Below, piece after piece: positions 5,534-8,736 of a stretch of 8,736 nt of DNA. Every line of letters begins with the position of its first letter. The stretch's first letter is position 1. The stretch lies in contig JAUVJT010000085.1 of assembly GCA_030592225.1 (NCBI GenBank), forward strand, positions 1 through 8,736, read 5' to 3'. The position numbers and the translations under genes are program-made. The notes under the pieces were generated by a model. The model saw only the letters and a program-made list of their open reading frames with translations. It made no database searches and was not told the DNA's origin. The stretch comes from Candidatus Stahliibacteriota bacterium (lineage in GTDB: Bacteria; Hydrothermota; Tepidihabitantia; B3-TA06).

Positions 5534-6133
5534 CTACCTGTTGATCATTGACTTTTGGATAAAAGCCTCTATCTCTGCAATTATCCTGCGTTTTACCTGG
5601 AGAGCATTCAATGCAAGCGAGCGTTCCTTCTCGTCCTTCCAGTTGTAAGCCAACTGATGCAGGAAGCGAAGCTTGGTTTCCGCATCAATCGCTTCGCCCT
5701 CAGGACCTGTGGTTAGATTTGCGTAGATGAGAATCTTGGCTTCGAGGGATAAGTGGGCTGATTGGGGAAAAACATGGACGCGGACGAGTTCGGCAAGATT
5801 GGAGAGTCCATACTCTTCAAGAACCTCCGCGCTTGCTTCCCCATGGTCAAGCCCGTGGGGACGGCTGAGACCGATATCGTGAAGGATTGAGGCGATAATA
5901 ATCTTTTCGGTATACACGGTGCGACCACCTGCCTCAAGCATTCGACACACCGACCCGGCACGCCTTGCCACACCTTCTGCGTGTTGGATAAGGCTTTCGC
6001 TTAGCCCCACATCCCGGATCAACTTCCTTGCCTCGGCTCTGGTTATCGCATCCATGTCTGTTCTGCGTTCATAGTGTAGTCTCTTCAGATTTAAGTTGCT
6101 GTCAAGAAAAAACGACAAGGAATCAATCTTCAT
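5534..6133 (-). CDS. HD-domain protein (TIGR00295-like), last metal-binding Asp apparently missing
   Basis: This 199-residue soluble protein resembles the HD-superfamily phosphohydrolases of the TIGR00295 type. Visible landmarks are H51, the signature ILHDIGLSRPHGLDHG (H85-D86, with H97) and H120 in ELVRVHVF. The family normally continues with a strand ending in ADN-Leu; here residues 134-140 read ILIYANL, as if the Asp codon were deleted between GCA and AAT. Without that ligand, metal binding and hydrolysis may be impaired. The substrate is unknown. Start choice is uncertain. The ATG at 6133 lies 4 bp after the acetyltransferase stop, but the AGGAGG-like Shine-Dalgarno touches it with no spacer. 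The ATG at 6055 (173 residues) fits the family N-terminus better but has no Shine-Dalgarno. It is the last gene of the right-hand operon. Confidence 0.85.
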   Translation of the reverse strand: MKIDSLSFFLDSNLNLKRLHYERRTDMDAITRAEARKLIRDVGLSESLIQHAEGVARRAGSVCRMLEAGGRTVYTEKIIIASILHDIGLSRPHGLDHGEASAEVLEEYGLSNLAELVRVHVFPQSAHLSLEAKILIYANLTTGPEGEAIDAETKLRFLHQLAYNWKDEKERSLALNALQVKRRIIAEIEAFIQKSMINR

Positions 6134-6137
6134 CCTC

Positions 6138-6476
6138 CTACAGGAACAGCACGTTATCCGGCAGAACTCGTTTGCCTCCGGTGAACTGATAAAGTCTCAT
6201 CGCGGCAGTGTTCCCCTCATCGGTCAGCACAAACATCTTGGATACGCTGCGTTCGGTGCAGATTCGTTTCAACTCCTGGACAAGCCTCTTCCCTATTCCC
6301 TGTTGACGATACTCGGACAATACATCGATGGAGTAGAAAAACATCATCGGCTCCCTTCGGTCAATCCAATCAAGCTCGTAGGCGTAGGTAAAACCGGCCA
6401 GAGAGTTATCCACGTAGGCGGCAAGAAGATAGTTCATATGGTTTAATAAGAACTCGTCATTGACCTCACTCGCCAT
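6138..6476 (-). CDS. Short GNAT-family N-acetyltransferase, N-terminal region reduced
   Basis: This 112-residue protein carries the core GNAT fold used to transfer acetyl from acetyl-CoA. Visible parts are the strand pair around LLAAYVDNSLAGFTYAYEL, strand 4 FFYSIDV, the acetyl-CoA pyrophosphate loop YRQQGIGKRL and the C-terminal GNTAAMRLYQFTGGKR. It resembles the AAC(3)-I-like subgroup, but resistance cannot be inferred. The upstream in-frame sequence 6477-6521 reads IKRLQKGDED just before the ATG, which is exactly what strand 1 of this family looks like. That stretch has no ATG, GTG or TTG after the stop at 6522-6524, only ATA and CTG. A roughly 10-20-residue helical segment also seems absent between MASEV and NDEFLL. 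It may be a reduced enzyme, use a rare start, or be decaying. The HD gene follows 4 bp later. Confidence 0.8.
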   Translation of the reverse strand: MASEVNDEFLLNHMNYLLAAYVDNSLAGFTYAYELDWIDRREPMMFFYSIDVLSEYRQQGIGKRLVQELKRICTERSVSKMFVLTDEGNTAAMRLYQFTGGKRVLPDNVLFL

Positions 6477-6521
6477 GTCCTCATCGCCTTTTTGCAGACG
6501 CTTTATTTGTGAATTATATTC

Positions 6522-6755
6522 CTACTTCCTTACGTACGAGCCGGATCGGACAAACGAGCGCGGCTTCATCTTAATGAATTTCCTTTCATCAACACCTATA
6601 AGATTGCCGCATTGACACCTGATTTCAAGCCCATCGTGAATGGAGTGGTCTTCGACGATTCTGTCCGGCCACAGGTGAAGCAGCCTGCCTGCGCCAATCT
6701 TTTTATACTTGAACAGCTTGCGCTTGCATTTAGCGCACCTTATGATCAGCATCAT
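6522..6755 (-). CDS. Small zinc-ribbon protein of unknown function
   Basis: This 77-residue protein has an N-terminal CAKC knuckle (C8, C11) in IIRCAKCKRKLFKYKKIG and a second pair CQC (C48, C50) in EIRCQCGNLIG, making a likely single zinc-binding ribbon. Between and after them lie basic and aromatic stretches, and the tail is strongly basic (KMKPRSFVRSGSYVRK), which could suit nucleic-acid contact. It resembles conserved hypothetical proteins of the same layout that I remember only as unnamed. The start overlaps the nucleotidyltransferase stop by 4 bp (ATGA, 6752-6755), indicating coupled translation. A second ATG directly follows the first. No membrane or export signal is seen. Confidence 0.82.
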   Translation of the reverse strand: MMLIIRCAKCKRKLFKYKKIGAGRLLHLWPDRIVEDHSIHDGLEIRCQCGNLIGVDERKFIKMKPRSFVRSGSYVRK

Positions 6756-7462
6756 TCAGATTGATGGAGTTCCAGCCTGCGCATCATCCCCCGGCTCCAT
6801 CGTTCGAGTAATTCGATATGGTATCGAGCACGAGCAGTAAGATCATCGGTTATCTTGAACCAGTCCCGGGCAACCCGAATGACCTCGATATCAACTGGAT
6901 CGCTGAGGATGTCGAGCATTTCAGCCTTGGTATGAATGAACTTTCCAGTGGACAGAAGCTGCCAGGATTGCAAGGCATAGAAGCATCTCTTGAAGTGATA
7001 CTTGAGGTTAAGTATCACCTTTGGCAGGTCGTGAGGATAAAGCAGATAGTGTCGGGCTGCGTGCAGGTTGTCATCTACCTTGGTCTTGATGTCTTCGATG
7101 AGGTCGGCAGGGGTGAGCGGGTCAACGATTCCTTCGAGCGAGCCGTATAGAACCTTGCGTCCGTGAAAAAGCTGAACCATGTATAGCCGCGGAGTCATTT
7201 TCAATTCCAGGATGGACATTATCGAACCGCTGGCAAGCCGTTCCGCATCCGGCATGGAGTGCACTATATCCCGGAACGCGATAAGATCGGCGTCTTCGAT
7301 TCTATCCAGCACAACCATGCAGTCTATGTCGCTTTCGACACGAGGCTCGCCACGCACCCAACTGCCGTGATGGCCTATCCAGATAAGGCGTTCACCAAAC
7401 GCATCGGTGAGCTTGGTTACGAACTCATCCAACCAGGCATCAACCTGGGATTGCTCAAGCAC
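6752..7462 (-). CDS. Nucleotidyltransferase-domain protein with helical C-terminal domain
   Basis: This 236-residue protein has an N-terminal polymerase-beta-type nucleotidyltransferase domain with the signature GSWVRGEPRVESDID. G33-S34 are the nucleotide loop and D45 and D47 the metal ligands. The expected third carboxylate is not an obvious Asp; E86 in SILELKM is the best candidate. Residues about 120-225 are helical and contain an R-x6-H pattern (R137 to H144) in ARHYLLYPHDLP, so a HEPN-like or KNTase-like C-terminal domain is possible. Such proteins transfer NMP to small molecules or proteins; the target is unknown. Translation starts at GTG (7460-7462) behind a strong AAGGAG. The gene begins 19 bp after the DUF3795 stop and overlaps the zinc-ribbon gene by 4 bp. 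No separate antitoxin-like partner gene is recognisable. Confidence 0.85.
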   Translation of the reverse strand: MLEQSQVDAWLDEFVTKLTDAFGERLIWIGHHGSWVRGEPRVESDIDCMVVLDRIEDADLIAFRDIVHSMPDAERLASGSIMSILELKMTPRLYMVQLFHGRKVLYGSLEGIVDPLTPADLIEDIKTKVDDNLHAARHYLLYPHDLPKVILNLKYHFKRCFYALQSWQLLSTGKFIHTKAEMLDILSDPVDIEVIRVARDWFKITDDLTARARYHIELLERWSRGMMRRLELHQSE

Positions 7463-7481
7463 TAAGTTTCTCCTTTTGAGA

Positions 7482-7826
7482 CTAAAGACCTTTTCTTATC
7501 TCCTCAAGGGTGGCCTTCGCTGCGGGAACCATCTCGAAGAATTTCGTAAGCTTCTCGCAGGCGTAATCGCCGCAGTGGGCGCAGTTGGCGACTCCTTTCT
7601 CCAGTCCGCACTTGCGAATCTCGCAAACATCGCAGTGACCGATGTGCAGCCCTTCCACGAGGATACAGCCCACGCAGTTTATGTCCTCCGGCTTCATTTC
7701 TGCCTTGAACTCCTTAGACCACTGCTCGGCGGTTTTAGCGCGAAGCTGGTTGTCATCATTCTTATAAGCAATGAATGCAGGACAATCCGCGCAGTCCAGC
7801 CCGCAGAATGCAATCATCTTGTCCAT
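7482..7826 (-). CDS. DUF3795 cysteine-rich protein
   Basis: This 114-residue soluble protein matches the DUF3795 layout: an N-terminal IAFCGLDCADCPAF block (C8, C12, C15) followed by CVGC (C51, C54), CDVCEIRKC (C65, C68, C73) and CAHCGDYAC (C82, C85, C90). Eleven cysteines and several histidines suggest several bound zinc ions or an iron-sulfur site. No biochemical role is established for the family as far as I know. The ATG follows an AAAGGA Shine-Dalgarno at usual spacing and lies 4 bp after the cupin stop, so the two genes are cotranscribed. Length and cysteine pattern look complete. Confidence 0.92.
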   Translation of the reverse strand: MDKMIAFCGLDCADCPAFIAYKNDDNQLRAKTAEQWSKEFKAEMKPEDINCVGCILVEGLHIGHCDVCEIRKCGLEKGVANCAHCGDYACEKLTKFFEMVPAAKATLEEIRKGL

Positions 7827-7830
7827 TTCG

Positions 7831-8346
7831 TTATTTCCTTTCGGTTAACCTTGCTATTAAATCCTTATGCTCCGGATACTTATCCATCAGCGCCTGTCTA
7901 TCCCCGGCCTCGTAATCATCATAGTCGAACCCCGGGGCCATGGTGGTGCCCAGAAGCGCAAACTTCCCGCCTTCGATAAGGATAGAGCCTTGCCAGGAGC
8001 CGCGAGGAACGATCACCTGTACCCGTTGTCCTTTGTCTATTTCCGAACCAAGGGTGACGACCTGTGACGAACCGTCGGGATGAAGCTGGAGCATGGTCAC
8101 CGGATCGCCCAGGTAGAAATGGAATATCTCGTCGGTGGGAAGCCGGTGCAGAGCGGACTTCATCTCCGGAGTCAAGAGATAGTAGATGGCGGTGCCGAAC
8201 AGCTTTGGGCGCTTGTACCGGTCGGGAAGCGCGGAGACCGGTATCTCCTCGGTCGACCGGTAGGTCTGGCAGAAGTACCCGCCTTCCATCTGGAGCGGTT
8301 CCAGTTTGAGTAATCGGATGATGTCTTCAGCGGAGAGTTGTGACAT
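7831..8346 (-). CDS. DUF985 (Cupin_5) family cupin protein
   Basis: This 171-residue protein has the full DUF985 pattern. The N-terminal LEPLQMEGGYFCQTYRS is followed by TAIYYLLTP, then SALHRLPTDEIFHFYLGDP with the likely metal-site residues H67, E73 and H76, then a VPRGSW turn and the C-terminal LLGTTMAPGFDYDDY. The fold is a single beta-barrel related to RmlC-like cupins. Some relatives are annotated as sugar epimerases, but no reaction can be assigned here. A short basic C-terminal helix (about 150-171) follows the barrel. The ATG follows AAGGAG at good spacing. The gene lies 28 bp after the preceding stop, in the same operon. Confidence 0.93.
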   Translation of the reverse strand: MSQLSAEDIIRLLKLEPLQMEGGYFCQTYRSTEEIPVSALPDRYKRPKLFGTAIYYLLTPEMKSALHRLPTDEIFHFYLGDPVTMLQLHPDGSSQVVTLGSEIDKGQRVQVIVPRGSWQGSILIEGGKFALLGTTMAPGFDYDDYEAGDRQALMDKYPEHKDLIARLTERK

Positions 8347-8374
8347 TGCGCTCCTTGCTTTCTATCTGATAAAA

Positions 8375-8736
8375 TTACATTGCGTCAACAATCTTTTGCA
8401 GCGATTTTAGTCCGGCCTCCTCCCCGTCGCGGGCAACCTCTAAGGCGGCAATCGCCTCGCTGCACCGTGCGGAATCCTTAACGTGCTCAGGCTTGCGTCC
8501 TTCAAACGGGAACTCTCCGGTGACTTTCTTAAGGTTGTCGCGGATGACCTCGTAGTGGGAAATCGCTTCATCGAAAATAGAACCCAACTTGTCATCCAAA
8601 CGTCCCCTGGCCTCTTTCAAAAACTCCACTGCAAGGTGACGGCATTCGTGCCACCCCGCGGCGTGGTAGGGCATCCCGAGTTCGGGCGCGGCGCCCGCCT
8701 TCCAGGCGCCAATCCAGACCTCAAAACCGGCAAGAC
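8375..8736 (-). CDS. C-terminal part of an unrecognised helical protein, cut by the window edge
   Basis: The frame stays open from the stop (8375-8377) to the last base of the window, giving about 120 residues. A shorter reading could start at the ATG at 8674, but the codons upstream of it continue a plausible protein (FEVWIGAWKAG, then ELGMPYHAAG), so that Met is probably internal and no Shine-Dalgarno precedes it. The visible part is mostly amphipathic helix: WHECRHLAVEFLKEARGRL, then DEAISHYEVIRDNLKKV and an Ala/Glu-rich end. There are two histidines and two cysteines but no catalytic motif that I recognise. A distant resemblance to the C-terminal region of BtrH_N/DUF4872-type proteins is a weak guess. 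It opens the right-hand operon within this window. Confidence 0.7.
   Translation of the reverse strand, partial: LAGFEVWIGAWKAGAAPELGMPYHAAGWHECRHLAVEFLKEARGRLDDKLGSIFDEAISHYEVIRDNLKKVTGEFPFEGRKPEHVKDSARCSEAIAALEVARDGEEAGLKSLQKIVDAM

Noticed and set aside
7865..7875. Partial match (tatgctccgg) to the kinase palindrome inside the cupin gene
   Set aside because: Only one arm and loop match, it lies within a conserved reading frame, and length is at chance level.

Overview
All ten genes that can be supported lie on the minus strand, so the window reads right to left. The base composition is balanced. Typical bacterial signals are present: Shine-Dalgarno sites, ATGA stop/start overlaps, a sigma-54 promoter, an NtrC-type response regulator and a hybrid-free sensor kinase. 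This points to a sigma-54-using bacterium. I cannot name the phylum from sequence alone. There are no rRNA or tRNA genes, insertion sequences, phage genes or CRISPR arrays.

Region A (8736 to 5534) is a tightly packed, probably single transcription unit of small soluble proteins. In order it holds: the C-terminal part of an unrecognised helical protein that runs off the window edge; a DUF985-type cupin; a cysteine-rich DUF3795 protein; a GTG-started nucleotidyltransferase with a helical C-terminal domain; a 77-residue zinc-ribbon protein; a short GNAT acetyltransferase whose N-terminal reading frame continues upstream of its ATG without a start codon; and an HD-domain protein that seems to have lost the last metal-binding Asp. 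No shared pathway is evident.

Region B (5451 to 2228) is a two-component operon. It encodes a cytoplasmic double-GAF histidine kinase and a sigma-54-dependent response regulator (REC, AAA+ with GAFTGA, Fis-type HTH) that overlap by 4 bp. The kinase has an extra 54-residue C-terminal tail written by 9-bp tandem repeats (Arg-Asn-Thr) flanking a 7-bp perfect palindrome.

Region C (2227 to 1725) is a 500-bp regulatory gap. It contains a full-consensus sigma-54 promoter (1802-1818) facing the next genes. Upstream of it lie several dyads and a tandem 16-bp near-repeat at the usual enhancer distance.

Region D (1724 to 65) is the target operon of that promoter: a 100-residue protein with two copies of a four-cysteine motif, then a 420-residue glutamate dehydrogenase. 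An array of 8-bp repeats, related to the 9-bp repeats in the kinase tail, starts 2 bp after the dehydrogenase stop codon.

The simplest reading is a self-contained circuit: kinase, then response regulator, then sigma-54 promoter, then the zinc-motif protein and glutamate dehydrogenase. It would couple a cytoplasmic signal to carbon/nitrogen flux. The circuit is inferred from layout and motifs and has not been shown.
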